Positions 7,090-16,103 of a DNA stretch of 64,000 nt are shown one piece after another. Each line of letters starts with the position of its first letter. The first letter of the stretch is position 1. The translations under genes and the position numbers were made by a program. Source of the DNA: Pedobacter soli (GTDB lineage: Bacteria; Bacteroidota; Bacteroidia; Sphingobacteriales; Sphingobacteriaceae). Under the pieces are notes generated by a model. It searched no databases. It saw only the letters and a list, made by a program, of their open reading frames with translations, and was not told the origin of the DNA. The stretch spans positions 124,001 through 188,000 of the forward strand of contig NZ_FMZH01000005.1 in assembly GCF_900101435.1 (NCBI RefSeq). Reading direction: 5' to 3'.

Positions 7090-8895
7090 TTAAGCAAATT
7101 GTTTTCCTTTAACTTTACGTTCTTGCTCAGTTAAGAAGATTTTACGTAAACGCATGCTTTGCGGAGTAACTTCAATGTACTCATCAGCCTGAATGTATTC
7201 CATTGCTTCTTCCAGCGAGAATTTAATTGCCGGCGCAATACGGGTGTTATCATCAGTACCTGATGCACGCATGTTGGTTAAAGCTTTACCTTTTACGATG
7301 TTAATTACTAAATCGTTATCACGGATGTGCTCTCCTAAAATTTGTCCTTCGTAAATATCAACTCCCGGATCAACAAAGAAACGACCTCTATCCTGTAATT
7401 TATCGATCGAATAAGCAGTAGTAGTACCTTTATCCATCGAAATTAATACCCCATTTAAACGGCCAGGGATAGTACCTTTCCAAGGCTCGTAAGCTTTGAA
7501 ACGGTGTGCCATAATCGCCTCACCAGCTGTAGCTGTTAAAACGTTGTTACGTAAACCGATGATACCACGAGATGGGATTTCGAATTCCAAGTGTTGTAAA
7601 TCACCTTTTGGCTCCATAATCAATAACTCACCTTTACGTTGGGTTACCAATTCGATTACTTTACCAGAAACTTCTGCAGGTACATCTACAATTAAAGTTT
7701 CAACCGGCTCATGTTTTTTACCGTCGATTTCTTTAACAATTACCTGTGGCTGACCAACTTGTAACTCATAACCTTCGCGGCGCATAGTTTCGATTAATAC
7801 GGATAAGTGAAGAATACCACGGCCGTATACCAACCATGAATCAGCACCTTGAGTTTCAACAACTTTCAACGCCAGGTTTTTCTCCATCTCTTTAATCAAA
7901 CGGTCTTTGATACGTTGAGAAGTTACCAGTTTACCTTCTTTACCGAAGAAAGGAGAGTTATTAATGGTAAACAACATGTTCATTGTTGGCTCATCAATAC
8001 TGATTACCGGTAATTGCTCCGGAGCTTCAAAATCAGCAATGGTATCGCCAATTTCAAAACCATCAATACCTACAACAGCACAGATATCACCTGATCTTAC
8101 TTCAGTAGCTTTTACTTTACCTAAACCTTCGAAAGTATAAAGTTCTTTTACTCTTGATTTAACAATTTTGCCATCGCGTTTAATTAAAGTAACCGGCTGG
8201 TTTTCTTTAATGGTACCGCGGTGAACACGACCAATTGCAATACGACCTACGAAAGAAGAATAATCTAAAGAGGTGATTTGCATTTGTAAAGTACCTTCGT
8301 TCATTGGTGCTGCAGGAATGTTCTCTACTACAGCATCTAATAAAGCAAAAATATCAGTTGTTGGTTTTTGCCAGTCGGTACTCATCCATCCTTGTTTAGA
8401 TGAACCGTAAATAACCGGGAAATCCAATTGCTCTTCAGTAGCTTCAAGGTTAAAGAACAATTCGAAAATTTGCTCGTAAACCTCTTCCGGGCGACAGTTT
8501 TCTTTATCTACTTTGTTTACAACCACAATTGGTTTTAAACCCAGTGCCAAAGCTTTTTGCGTTACGAAACGCGTTTGAGGCATTGCACCTTCAAAAGCGT
8601 CGCAAAGTAAAAGTACACCATCGGCCATTTTTAAAACACGCTCTACCTCACCGCCGAAATCCGCGTGACCAGGAGTGTCAATAATGTTAATTTTTACATC
8701 TTTGTATTGAACAGAAACGTTTTTAGACACGATGGTGATACCACGCTCACGCTCTAAATCGTTGTTATCCAATATCAACTCTCCTGTTTGTTCGTTGTCA
8801 CGAAAAATAGAACAAGAGTGTAAAATCTTATCAACCAACGTGGTTTTACCGTGGTCAACGTGTGCTATAATAGCTATATTTCTAATCTTTTGCAT
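7090..8895 (-). CDS. typA: Translational GTPase TypA/BipA
   Basis: 601 residues, the normal length for this ribosome-binding GTPase of the EF-G family, which acts in 50S assembly and stress or cold adaptation. The GTPase domain shows G1 AHVDHGKTT (about 10-18), G3 DTPGHAD, and G4 NKVDK. The EF-Tu domain 2, EF-G-like domains and TypA-specific C-terminus (SMRLRKIFLTEQERKVKGK) follow. It is monocistronic, with a promoter box upstream and a terminator downstream. The start is the first ATG, at the correct distance from G1. Confidence 0.97.
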   Translation of the reverse strand: MQKIRNIAIIAHVDHGKTTLVDKILHSCSIFRDNEQTGELILDNNDLERERGITIVSKNVSVQYKDVKINIIDTPGHADFGGEVERVLKMADGVLLLCDAFEGAMPQTRFVTQKALALGLKPIVVVNKVDKENCRPEEVYEQIFELFFNLEATEEQLDFPVIYGSSKQGWMSTDWQKPTTDIFALLDAVVENIPAAPMNEGTLQMQITSLDYSSFVGRIAIGRVHRGTIKENQPVTLIKRDGKIVKSRVKELYTFEGLGKVKATEVRSGDICAVVGIDGFEIGDTIADFEAPEQLPVISIDEPTMNMLFTINNSPFFGKEGKLVTSQRIKDRLIKEMEKNLALKVVETQGADSWLVYGRGILHLSVLIETMRREGYELQVGQPQVIVKEIDGKKHEPVETLIVDVPAEVSGKVIELVTQRKGELLIMEPKGDLQHLEFEIPSRGIIGLRNNVLTATAGEAIMAHRFKAYEPWKGTIPGRLNGVLISMDKGTTTAYSIDKLQDRGRFFVDPGVDIYEGQILGEHIRDNDLVINIVKGKALTNMRASGTDDNTRIAPAIKFSLEEAMEYIQADEYIEVTPQSMRLRKIFLTEQERKVKGKQFA

Positions 8896-8899
8896 AAAA

Positions 8900-8948
8900 T
8901 GCGCCTCAAATTTGGCGCAAAGATAGTGTTTAAAAATGGATTTTCAAC
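8900..8948 (-). promoter_or_regulatory. typA promoter with overlapping palindrome
   Basis: On the minus strand an exact -7 box TATCTTTG (8918-8925) lies 19 bases from a GTTG that may be the -33 element (8945-8948). Immediately downstream and overlapping the expected start point is the inverted repeat GCGCC-AAATTTGA-GGCGC (8901-8918), a possible operator or 5' UTR hairpin. Confidence 0.5.
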
Positions 8949-9047
8949 TATACAAGTCACTATTTAATAAGAAGATAATGTTGTAATTAGCTCATTTTTA
9001 ATCAGAAAAACCAGGCGATCAAACTACTGTCCATGGTTGCTTTAGCG

Positions 9048-9497
9048 TTACTGCAGCTTTAACCACTCCTCGTAAGCAATTACGCCCAACTCCGGACGGG
9101 CCTCTCCTGCTAAAATGGCAATAAACTCCAAAGCATGTCCGTCAGGATCGTTAAAATAAATAGCCACAGCTGGCATCCAGGCAAATACCATAGGTGCAGC
9201 ATCATCGCTTTTTAAAAAATTATAAGGCTTCAGGTTATGTTGCGTTAAAAAACTAACGGATTTATCGAGCACATCAGCCACCTCACACCTGAATGCAAAA
9301 TGCCTGATATCGATTTCAGTTTTTGGTTTCTCCCAAATGCCCAGCATAGCTTCCTGTGGTTTTCCGATCCAGAAAAAGGCAATTCTGCGCCCTTCTTCGT
9401 AATGGCATTGCGTTAAGCCTAAAACATTGCTATAAAAATCTATAGACCTTTCTAAATTTTCAACATAAATATGCGTTTCAAATAATCCTTTTATCAT
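9048..9497 (-). CDS. VOC (glyoxalase/bleomycin resistance/dioxygenase) family protein
   Basis: About 149 residues of a single glyoxalase-fold unit: ETHIYVENLERSIDFYSNVLGL at the N-terminus (metal His in THIYV) and FNDPDGHALEFI near the C-terminus (metal Glu in ALEFI). Family members are metal-dependent lyases, isomerases or dioxygenases, or binding proteins. The substrate cannot be predicted. I chose the ATG at 9497 because the extra ten residues from the upstream ATG at 9527 precede the first conserved strand and are not family-like. Confidence 0.85.
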   Translation of the reverse strand: MIKGLFETHIYVENLERSIDFYSNVLGLTQCHYEEGRRIAFFWIGKPQEAMLGIWEKPKTEIDIRHFAFRCEVADVLDKSVSFLTQHNLKPYNFLKSDDAAPMVFAWMPAVAIYFNDPDGHALEFIAILAGEARPELGVIAYEEWLKLQ

Positions 9498-9644
9498 AAT
9501 ATGAAGGTAGCGATAAGGCAAATGCATAAAAAATCATGTTTTTCGATAAACACATCAATAAAATTGATAGTTATAGATAAACGCAGCTATTTTGGGTTAC
9601 CCTGAAGCTTAATTTGGTATTAAGGATGATTTTGCGAACAATAC

Positions 9645-10319
9645 ATGAAAAGGCTTCTTAAATATGCAGGCAGATTTAGTCTGGTTTTGATTGTGTTAAT
9701 CGCACTTTATTTCCTGCTGGCCTTTTGTTTATCGCGCATTACCATCAATACTAATCCTGTTAATAAACCCGAGGTTGCCATTTACATCATGACCAATGGC
9801 GTGCATACCGATATTGTAATGCCTGCGGTAAGCCAAGACATAGACTGGACGAAAGAAATCAGCTATAAAAATACTTTAGAAGCCGATAGCACCTATCAAT
9901 ACCTGGCCATGGGCTGGGGTGATAAAAAATTCTATCTGGAAACACCTGCTTTTGCCGACCTTAAATTAAGTACCGCAATCAGGGCCATTTCAGGGTTGAG
10001 CACTTCAGCGATGCACACCACTTATTATCAAAATATAAAAGAAGATAACGACTGTAAAAAAATCATGATCAGCAACGAACAATACAAACAGCTGATTAAT
10101 TATGTGCTGAACAGCTTTAAAAAAGATAGCTCGGGCCATTTAATGCCTGTTAAAACATCAGTTCATTACGATATTGGCGATGCTTTTTATGAGGCAAAGG
10201 GCAGCTACAGTATTTTTAAAACCTGCAACACCTGGGCAAATGCCGCGTTAAAAGCTTGCGGGCAAAAAAGCTGCCTGTGGACTATTTTTGATACCGGCAT
10301 TTTTATCAAGTACAGATAA
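9645..10319 (+). CDS. TIGR02117/DUF2459 family protein
   Basis: A 224-residue protein with one N-terminal membrane segment (about 10-30). The conserved family motifs are NGVHTDIVMP (about 51-60), MGWGDKKFYLETP (about 88-100) and CNTWANAALKACG near residue 190. The family (TIGR02117, DUF2459) has no assigned function. The conserved His, Asp and Cys residues suggest a periplasm-facing enzyme, possibly a Cys-dependent hydrolase; that is inference. The gene stands alone upstream of the MBOAT gene. Confidence 0.8.
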   Translation: MKRLLKYAGRFSLVLIVLIALYFLLAFCLSRITINTNPVNKPEVAIYIMTNGVHTDIVMPAVSQDIDWTKEISYKNTLEADSTYQYLAMGWGDKKFYLETPAFADLKLSTAIRAISGLSTSAMHTTYYQNIKEDNDCKKIMISNEQYKQLINYVLNSFKKDSSGHLMPVKTSVHYDIGDAFYEAKGSYSIFKTCNTWANAALKACGQKSCLWTIFDTGIFIKYR

Positions 10320-10461
10320 TTTACAAAGAAGGCAAGCGTAAAATGCTTTCACAGCTTGCTTTACACATTAAACAATTAGCGGCACAACCTGCTGGAGTAA
10401 CATAAAGGCGCAAACATTAAACGTTAATTTTATTCCTTAACGAAGTATTAATTCAAATGCC

Positions 10462-11898
10462 ATGCTCTTTAATTCTTTCAGTTTCGCAGTTTTTCTGCCT
10501 GTTATTTTTACATTGTATTGGCTTTTAGGCAAAGAAAGACTAAAAGCGCAAAACATATTGCTTTTAGGTGCCAGCTACTTTTTTTATGCCTGCTGGGACT
10601 GGCGTTTTATGTTTCTGCTTATTTTCTCAACGCTGCTCGATTATTTTACCGGGATAAAAATGACCGAAAGCAAAACAAAAAATGCCAGGAAATTTTGGTT
10701 CTGGTTAAGCATTTCCATCAACCTGGGCTTTTTGGGTGTATTTAAATATTACAACTTCTTTGCCGATTCTTTTGCTCAGGCTATTGCCAACTTTGGCTTA
10801 CAGGTAAACCCGTGGACATTGAAAGTTATTTTACCCGTAGGCATATCTTTCTATACTTTTCATGGACTTTCTTACGTAATTGATATTTATAAAGACCGGA
10901 TTAAAGCCGAAAAGAATTTTATCGATTATTCCCTTTTTGTAAGCTTTTTCCCGCTGTTGGTTGCCGGTCCCATCGAACGTGCAACTCATCTCTTACCACA
11001 AATTAAAAAAGAACGATCATTCGATTACAGCAAAGCCATTGATGGTTTGCGACAGATTTTATGGGGTTTGTTTAAAAAAATTGTGATTGCCGATCAGTGC
11101 GCCAATTATGCCAATACCATTTTTAATCACTCGGCCGATTACAGCGGAAGCACACTTCTATTAGGCGCAGTACTTTTTGCTTTCCAGATTTACGGCGATT
11201 TTTCAGGCTATTCGGATATTGCCCTGGGTACGGCAAGGCTATTTGGTGTAGAACTGTTACGAAACTTTGCTTTCCCTTATTTTTCCAGAGATATTGCCGA
11301 ATTCTGGCGCAGATGGCACATTTCGCTATCAACCTGGTTTCGTGATTATTTATACATTCCGCTGGGCGGGAGCAAAGGTGGCACCTGGATTAAGGTAAGA
11401 AATACCTTTATCATCTTTTTAGTAAGTGGTTTTTGGCATGGCGCCAACTGGACCTTTATTATCTGGGGCTTGCTAAATGCCTTATATATTATGCCATCAA
11501 TCGTTTTCAGTACAAACCGTACTAACCTGGATACGGTTGCTGCGGGAAGATCGGCACCTACATTTACGGAGTTTGCGGCTATGGTATTAACGTTTGGCTT
11601 AACAGTTTTTGCCTGGATATTTTTCAGGGCTAATTCTGTTGGGCATGCTTTTCAAATCTTATCAACCATTGGTTCAGGATCGTTATTTACCTTGCCCCAA
11701 ATATTGCCGGTTAAACTTTTCTTACTGCTAATATTGTTTATTTTGATAGAATGGAATGGCCGCATGGAACAGTATGCCATTGCCAAACTCGCTATATCGT
11801 GGCCCAAACCAATCAGATGGGGTATTTACTACAGCATGGTTTTACTGATCTTCTTTTTCGCAGGGGCAGAACAACAGTTCATTTACTTTCAATTTTGA
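10462..11898 (+). CDS. MBOAT family O-acyltransferase (AlgI-like)
   Basis: A 478-residue polytopic membrane protein of the AlgI/DltB class, which moves acyl groups across the inner membrane for O-acetylation of exported glycans. The signatures are FWRRWHISLSTWFRDYLYIPLGG (His286 region) and the catalytic SGFWHGANW (His326). GPIERATHLLPQ and GDFSGYSDIA are also typical. The next gene overlaps by one base (TGATG) and encodes an SGNH-like partner, as in AlgI/AlgJ or DltB/DltD pairs. The target polymer is not known. Confidence 0.92.
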   Translation: MLFNSFSFAVFLPVIFTLYWLLGKERLKAQNILLLGASYFFYACWDWRFMFLLIFSTLLDYFTGIKMTESKTKNARKFWFWLSISINLGFLGVFKYYNFFADSFAQAIANFGLQVNPWTLKVILPVGISFYTFHGLSYVIDIYKDRIKAEKNFIDYSLFVSFFPLLVAGPIERATHLLPQIKKERSFDYSKAIDGLRQILWGLFKKIVIADQCANYANTIFNHSADYSGSTLLLGAVLFAFQIYGDFSGYSDIALGTARLFGVELLRNFAFPYFSRDIAEFWRRWHISLSTWFRDYLYIPLGGSKGGTWIKVRNTFIIFLVSGFWHGANWTFIIWGLLNALYIMPSIVFSTNRTNLDTVAAGRSAPTFTEFAAMVLTFGLTVFAWIFFRANSVGHAFQILSTIGSGSLFTLPQILPVKLFLLLILFILIEWNGRMEQYAIAKLAISWPKPIRWGIYYSMVLLIFFFAGAEQQFIYFQF

Positions 11899-12809
11899 TG
11901 ATGAAAAAGTTTATAACCTATACCGCACTATTTCTTTTTCCGATTATCGTTTTAGGCATTTTGTCTGAAATTTTAATCAGGCGCATTCCCAATGATTACG
12001 AGTACAAAAAAAGCTACCTGGATAAACATGCTAACGAAGTCAGCACTTTATTTCTCGGCAGCTCTCATGTATACTACGGTATCGATCCAAAGTACATTAA
12101 ATCGAGTTTTAATGCCAGTTACATATCTCAATCATTCGATTATGATCTGGAAATCTTAAAAAAATACAAAGATCAGTGGAGCAATCTGAAATACATTGTT
12201 TTACCGATCGATTATTTTTCCTTTTATGGCCGGTTAGAAAACAGTCCGGAAGCCTGGCGCGCTAAAAACTACCGCATTTATTACGATATCGATAACGACC
12301 ATAAAATTTTCAATGCTTCAGAAATGCTCAGCAATAAGCTCGACGTTAACCTACAACGGCTTTACAATTATTACCTGAAAGGTGAAAATGACATCAGCTG
12401 CACTAAACTGGGCTGGGGCTCGGGCTATAAAGCCATTAACCATAAAGATCTCATCAAATCGGGTGTTATAGCAGCAGGCAGGCATACTGCTAAAAATAAC
12501 CTGCAATACGGCACCAATATGCATCTGCTGGATAGCATTATCTCTTTTGCAGAACAAAAGCATGTTAAAATTCTCTTATTTACCAGCCCTGCCTATAAAT
12601 CTTACGTAACGCATCTTAGTCAAAACCAGTTAAACGGCACTTTTTTGGCAATTAAAACAATAAATGCCAGGCATAGTTCGGTTAAATATTACAATCTGTT
12701 GCAAGATAGTTCGTTTAATGCCAGGGATTTTTACGATGGCGACCACCTGAATGAGTTTGGGGCAAAAAAATTAAGCCTGAAAGTACGCCTGCTTTTGGGT
12801 AAAATTTAA
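11898..12809 (+). CDS. SGNH/DltD-like partner of the MBOAT acyltransferase
   Basis: 303 residues with an N-terminal membrane anchor (about 5-25) and a periplasmic domain. The motif LFLGSSHVYYG (Ser55/Ser56) resembles the nucleophile block of SGNH and DltD proteins, and DGDHLNEFG near the C-terminus (Asp280, His283) supplies the Asp-His pair. Its ATG overlaps the MBOAT stop, and translation is therefore probably coupled. An upstream in-frame extension lies inside the MBOAT gene and is ignored. The likely role is to accept acyl groups from the MBOAT protein and transfer them to a glycan. Similarity is only at motif level. Confidence 0.75.
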   Translation: MMKKFITYTALFLFPIIVLGILSEILIRRIPNDYEYKKSYLDKHANEVSTLFLGSSHVYYGIDPKYIKSSFNASYISQSFDYDLEILKKYKDQWSNLKYIVLPIDYFSFYGRLENSPEAWRAKNYRIYYDIDNDHKIFNASEMLSNKLDVNLQRLYNYYLKGENDISCTKLGWGSGYKAINHKDLIKSGVIAAGRHTAKNNLQYGTNMHLLDSIISFAEQKHVKILLFTSPAYKSYVTHLSQNQLNGTFLAIKTINARHSSVKYYNLLQDSSFNARDFYDGDHLNEFGAKKLSLKVRLLLGKI

Positions 12810-12885
12810 AGTCAGGCATTTTCCCATCGGGAATTGTAAAAATTCAGTACATTTAAACAGCAGTTGCAATCCAAACTGAGTAAAA

Positions 12886-13326
12886 ATGGCAGGATCGAAA
12901 GCAATACATCCAGATTTTGGGTATTTCTTAAATTTTAAGGATAAAAACCTGATTAACCTCTTCTGCGATTTAAGAAGTTTTATGCTTGAGTTGTATCCTG
13001 CCGCCAACGAGTTGCTTTATCATACCCATGCTTTAACCACCGTATTTTCCCTTTCAGAAAAACTGAGCGATTCGTATTGCATGATCCCGATTTACAATAA
13101 CCACTTAAATCTGGGTTTTAATAAGGGAACGCTGTTGAAAGATCCGCAGCAACTCCTCACCGGAACCGGCAACCTCATCAGGCATATCCCGGTTAAACAT
13201 CCTGACAACTACCGAAACGACGCCGTAAAAGCATTAATCAGCGAAGCCATAGCTTTAGTGGTAAATGATATGGGAAAACCCGCAAAATTGGCTGGCCAAA
13301 CGATCTCCAAAATTAAGCGAAAATGA
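12886..13326 (+). CDS. DUF1801 domain protein
   Basis: A 146-residue soluble protein with the DUF1801 (YdhG-like) pattern: an LRSFMLELYPAANELLY helix, a central hydrophobic strand around CMIPIYNNHLNLGF, and GTGNLIRHIPV. The biochemical function of the family is not established. The stop overlaps the next gene by four bases (ATGA), so the two are probably translated together. Confidence 0.75.
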   Translation: MAGSKAIHPDFGYFLNFKDKNLINLFCDLRSFMLELYPAANELLYHTHALTTVFSLSEKLSDSYCMIPIYNNHLNLGFNKGTLLKDPQQLLTGTGNLIRHIPVKHPDNYRNDAVKALISEAIALVVNDMGKPAKLAGQTISKIKRK

Positions 13327-14294
13327 AAATTACCATTTTAGACGATTACCAGCATGTAATCCAATCTTTAAACTGTTTCACTATCCTGGCAGACCAAGAC
13401 ATTCGAATCTTGCACCATACCGAACCCGATGCAAAAAAACTTGCCGATAAAATACAGGATACGGAGATTCTGGTGCTAACCCGCGAAAGGACTACAATTG
13501 GCAAAGCGTTACTTGCTTTATTACCCAACCTTAAGCTCATCAGCCAAACCGGAAAAATATCCAATCATTTAGATTTAGCAGCCTGCACCCAATACGGCGT
13601 AGCGGTTGCCGAGGGAGTTGGCTCTCCTGTGGCACCGGCCGAATTAACCTGGGCCTTACTGATGAATACTGTGAGGCAAATTCCACCAGCTATCGAAGCC
13701 ATGAAAAAAGGTTTATGGCAAACCAATATAGGCAACACGGTTAACGGTAAAACAATAGGCATTTGGGGTTATGGCAAAATAGGGCAACTGATTGCAGGTT
13801 ATGCCAGAGCTTTTGGCGCAAAAGTGCTGGTTTGGGGAAGTTTACAATCGCGGCAAAAAGCTGTAACCGATGGATTTGAAAGTGCCAATACCCAGGCAGA
13901 CTTTTTTAGCAGTGCCGATGTAATTACACTGCACTTGCGTTTAAATCACGCCACTTATGGTATTGTTAAAGCATCAGATTTAAATGCAATGAAACCGGAT
14001 GCAGTGCTAATTAATACCGCCAGAGCCGAATTGATTGAAAAAGGCGCTTTACTTAAATCTCTTAAACAAGGAAGACCAGGCTTTGCCGGGCTTGATGTTT
14101 ATGAAAACGAACCCATTTACGACCAGAATAACGAGCTTCTTAATTTGCCAAATGTAATTTGCACACCACATTTGGGTTATGTAGAAAAAAACAGCTATGA
14201 ACTTTATTTCGGAAAAGCTTTTGAAAACGTTATGAACTACATCAACGGCCAGCATACTCATGTGGCTAACCCCGAAGCATTACCACATACTTAA
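13323..14294 (+). CDS. D-2-hydroxyacid dehydrogenase (NAD-dependent)
   Basis: A 323-residue member of the D-isomer-specific 2-hydroxyacid dehydrogenase family (SerA/LdhA/GyaR superfamily). The Rossmann motif GIWGYGKIGQLIAGYA lies near residue 140. The substrate Arg region is LINTARAELI, and the catalytic His is in CTPHLGYV. It reduces a 2-keto acid with NAD(P)H, or the reverse. The exact substrate cannot be read. It overlaps the DUF1801 gene by four bases and converges on the esterase gene at 14310. Confidence 0.9.
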   Translation: MKITILDDYQHVIQSLNCFTILADQDIRILHHTEPDAKKLADKIQDTEILVLTRERTTIGKALLALLPNLKLISQTGKISNHLDLAACTQYGVAVAEGVGSPVAPAELTWALLMNTVRQIPPAIEAMKKGLWQTNIGNTVNGKTIGIWGYGKIGQLIAGYARAFGAKVLVWGSLQSRQKAVTDGFESANTQADFFSSADVITLHLRLNHATYGIVKASDLNAMKPDAVLINTARAELIEKGALLKSLKQGRPGFAGLDVYENEPIYDQNNELLNLPNVICTPHLGYVEKNSYELYFGKAFENVMNYINGQHTHVANPEALPHT

Positions 14295-14309
14295 ATAACG
14301 GCTGTAAAA

Positions 14310-15122
14310 TTAATAGCCAAACGCCCAGCTTAAAAAAGCAGGCATTACACTTTCCCAGGTTGGTACATCATGCTTACCCCCTACTTTCTCATAGTAAAAA
14401 AGATTGTCGGGCCGTTTGTAACCTTTTTTTAAGAGCAATTTAACTACATCAATGGTATCATCAATAGAATCGATGATCATATTTTTATTCCTGTCGGCCT
14501 TTTCATCTTCAGTACCGGTCATTAACCAGAATTTCATTCCCGGTTTTGTGCTTGTGCTTTCAATCCGGGCATGCATAATGCGGTCGGCATCCGTATAACC
14601 ATCAGTCAGATCTTTTTTGCGCCACCAGAATGCTCCCGAAAAAACACCAACTACATCAAAAGCCGAAGGATTGTTCCACGCAATATCAAAAGCCGATAAA
14701 CCGCCTAAAGAAAAACCTGCAAAACCGATTTTTCCGGTAATGGGCATGGCAATCTTCTTTTTAACAAAAGGTAAAAGCTCCTTAATTATAAAATCGGTGT
14801 ATAAATTTGCTTTCGCTCCGCGCCCTTTAAAATCGGCCGTACCCGCTACACCATACTCCAACAAACGTTCTTCTGATGCTTTAATGGCCACAACAATTAA
14901 CCTGTGGTTTCTTTTACCGTGATGCGCATGCTCCAAAATCTGGCTAAAATCCATTTTGGCAACATCCTGGCCATCATTCAATAACAGCAATTCTATTTTT
15001 TCATTACCCAAAATACCTTCGGGGGTATAAATATCTATTTCTACCTCATGTTTTAAATGAGCAGATGGTATTTTATAACTGTTGGTGTTAATTTTTACTG
15101 GTAAAATTGTAGTGTACATCAT
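14310..15122 (-). CDS. Alpha/beta-hydrolase esterase (Esterase D/Fes-like), cassette gene 1
   Basis: About 270 residues. The putative triad is Ser in GFSLGGLSA, Asp in GTEDEKADRN and His in GGKHDVPTW. It resembles the putative esterase (PF00756) family, which hydrolyses acyl or amide-ester bonds. There is no signal peptide, so it is cytoplasmic. I chose ATG 15122 over the in-frame GTG at 15140. It is divergent from a second esterase gene at 15295; the 150-base gap between them carries a promoter for this strand. The pairing suggests both belong to the amidoligase cassette downstream. Confidence 0.82.
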   Translation of the reverse strand: MMYTTILPVKINTNSYKIPSAHLKHEVEIDIYTPEGILGNEKIELLLLNDGQDVAKMDFSQILEHAHHGKRNHRLIVVAIKASEERLLEYGVAGTADFKGRGAKANLYTDFIIKELLPFVKKKIAMPITGKIGFAGFSLGGLSAFDIAWNNPSAFDVVGVFSGAFWWRKKDLTDGYTDADRIMHARIESTSTKPGMKFWLMTGTEDEKADRNKNMIIDSIDDTIDVVKLLLKKGYKRPDNLFYYEKVGGKHDVPTWESVMPAFLSWAFGY

Positions 15123-15166
15123 AATCAAAATCCCTGTCACATGGCTGTCGCCTCAGAATTAGGGTG

Positions 15167-15174
15167 CAAAGGTA
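15167..15174 (-). promoter_or_regulatory. Bacteroidota -7 box (TACCTTTG) for the esterase gene
   Basis: Exact TAnnTTTG on the minus strand in the divergent intergenic region. A possible -33 TTTG lies about 25 bases away (15200-15203), slightly further than ideal. Confidence 0.4.
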
Positions 15175-15294
15175 CAAATCTCTATAAACTATTAATTATC
15201 AAAGGTTAATTTTTACATTTCATCTTTAAATTACCTTTTAAAGTATTCTTTTTATAAATTTTAATTTATACCTTAAATCATTCAATTTTTTGTT

Positions 15295-16002
15295 ATGGTT
15301 AAAGAAGAACATAAGAAATGGTACAGCCCTAACCTCAGCGGCGAAATCGACATGCTCATCTTTGGTCACAGTGGTATCCCCATCCTGTTGTTCCCCACGA
15401 GCATGGGGCGATACTTTGAAAACAAAGATTTCAAACTGATAGATGCTGCAGAAGGCTTCATCAACGAGGGCAAAATCAAAATCTATTGTCCCGATGGAAT
15501 TGATAAGCTGAGCTGGTATAACAAAAGTATCCACCCTGCAGATCGGGTAAAAAACCACATCTGGTACGATAAGTACCTGCTGGAAGAAGTTGCACCGCTG
15601 GCCAGGTACGAAACAGGTCACAATAAAATTATTACGGCAGGCTGCAGTTTTGGCGGGTATCATGCTGCAAATTTTGCTTTCAGGCACCCCTGGCTGGTTA
15701 GCCACATGTTTAGCATGAGCGGTGCTTTCGATATTACTGGTCAGCTAGATGGTTTTTACAACGATGATGTGTACTTCAACAATCCCGTAGATTTTGTGTT
15801 GAATAACAGCAACCCCGAACTGCACTACATGAAAATTGTACTAGGCACTACCGATCGCGATATGTGCAGGCCTGACAATGAAAACTTATCTTCCATTTTA
15901 GGTAAAAAAGGGATCGACCACTGGCTGGATATCAGGCCAAATGCCGACCACGATTGGCCAATATGGCGGGAAATGTTTCCAGATTACATTGCTCAACTAT
16001 AA
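15295..16002 (+). CDS. Alpha/beta-hydrolase esterase, cassette gene 2
   Basis: A 235-residue PF00756-type hydrolase. The nucleophile elbow is GCSFGGYHA (Ser118), the acid is in GTTDRDMCRPDNE, and the His is in NADHDWPIW (His219). Sequences of this kind are annotated as esterases of unknown substrate. It is cytoplasmic. It leads a same-strand series with the ATP-grasp, GCS2-ligase and amidotransferase genes, about 100 bases upstream of the first of these. It may release or process the ligation product, which is inference from position. Confidence 0.82.
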   Translation: MVKEEHKKWYSPNLSGEIDMLIFGHSGIPILLFPTSMGRYFENKDFKLIDAAEGFINEGKIKIYCPDGIDKLSWYNKSIHPADRVKNHIWYDKYLLEEVAPLARYETGHNKIITAGCSFGGYHAANFAFRHPWLVSHMFSMSGAFDITGQLDGFYNDDVYFNNPVDFVLNNSNPELHYMKIVLGTTDRDMCRPDNENLSSILGKKGIDHWLDIRPNADHDWPIWREMFPDYIAQL

Positions 16003-16103
16003 CTTCAGTCATTAGTACGAAGCCTTTTGTCTATAATCAATTAACTTAAATAACTGTCCCGAAACAATTAACAAATTAAACAATTAAACTAAAAAATCTA
16101 CCA

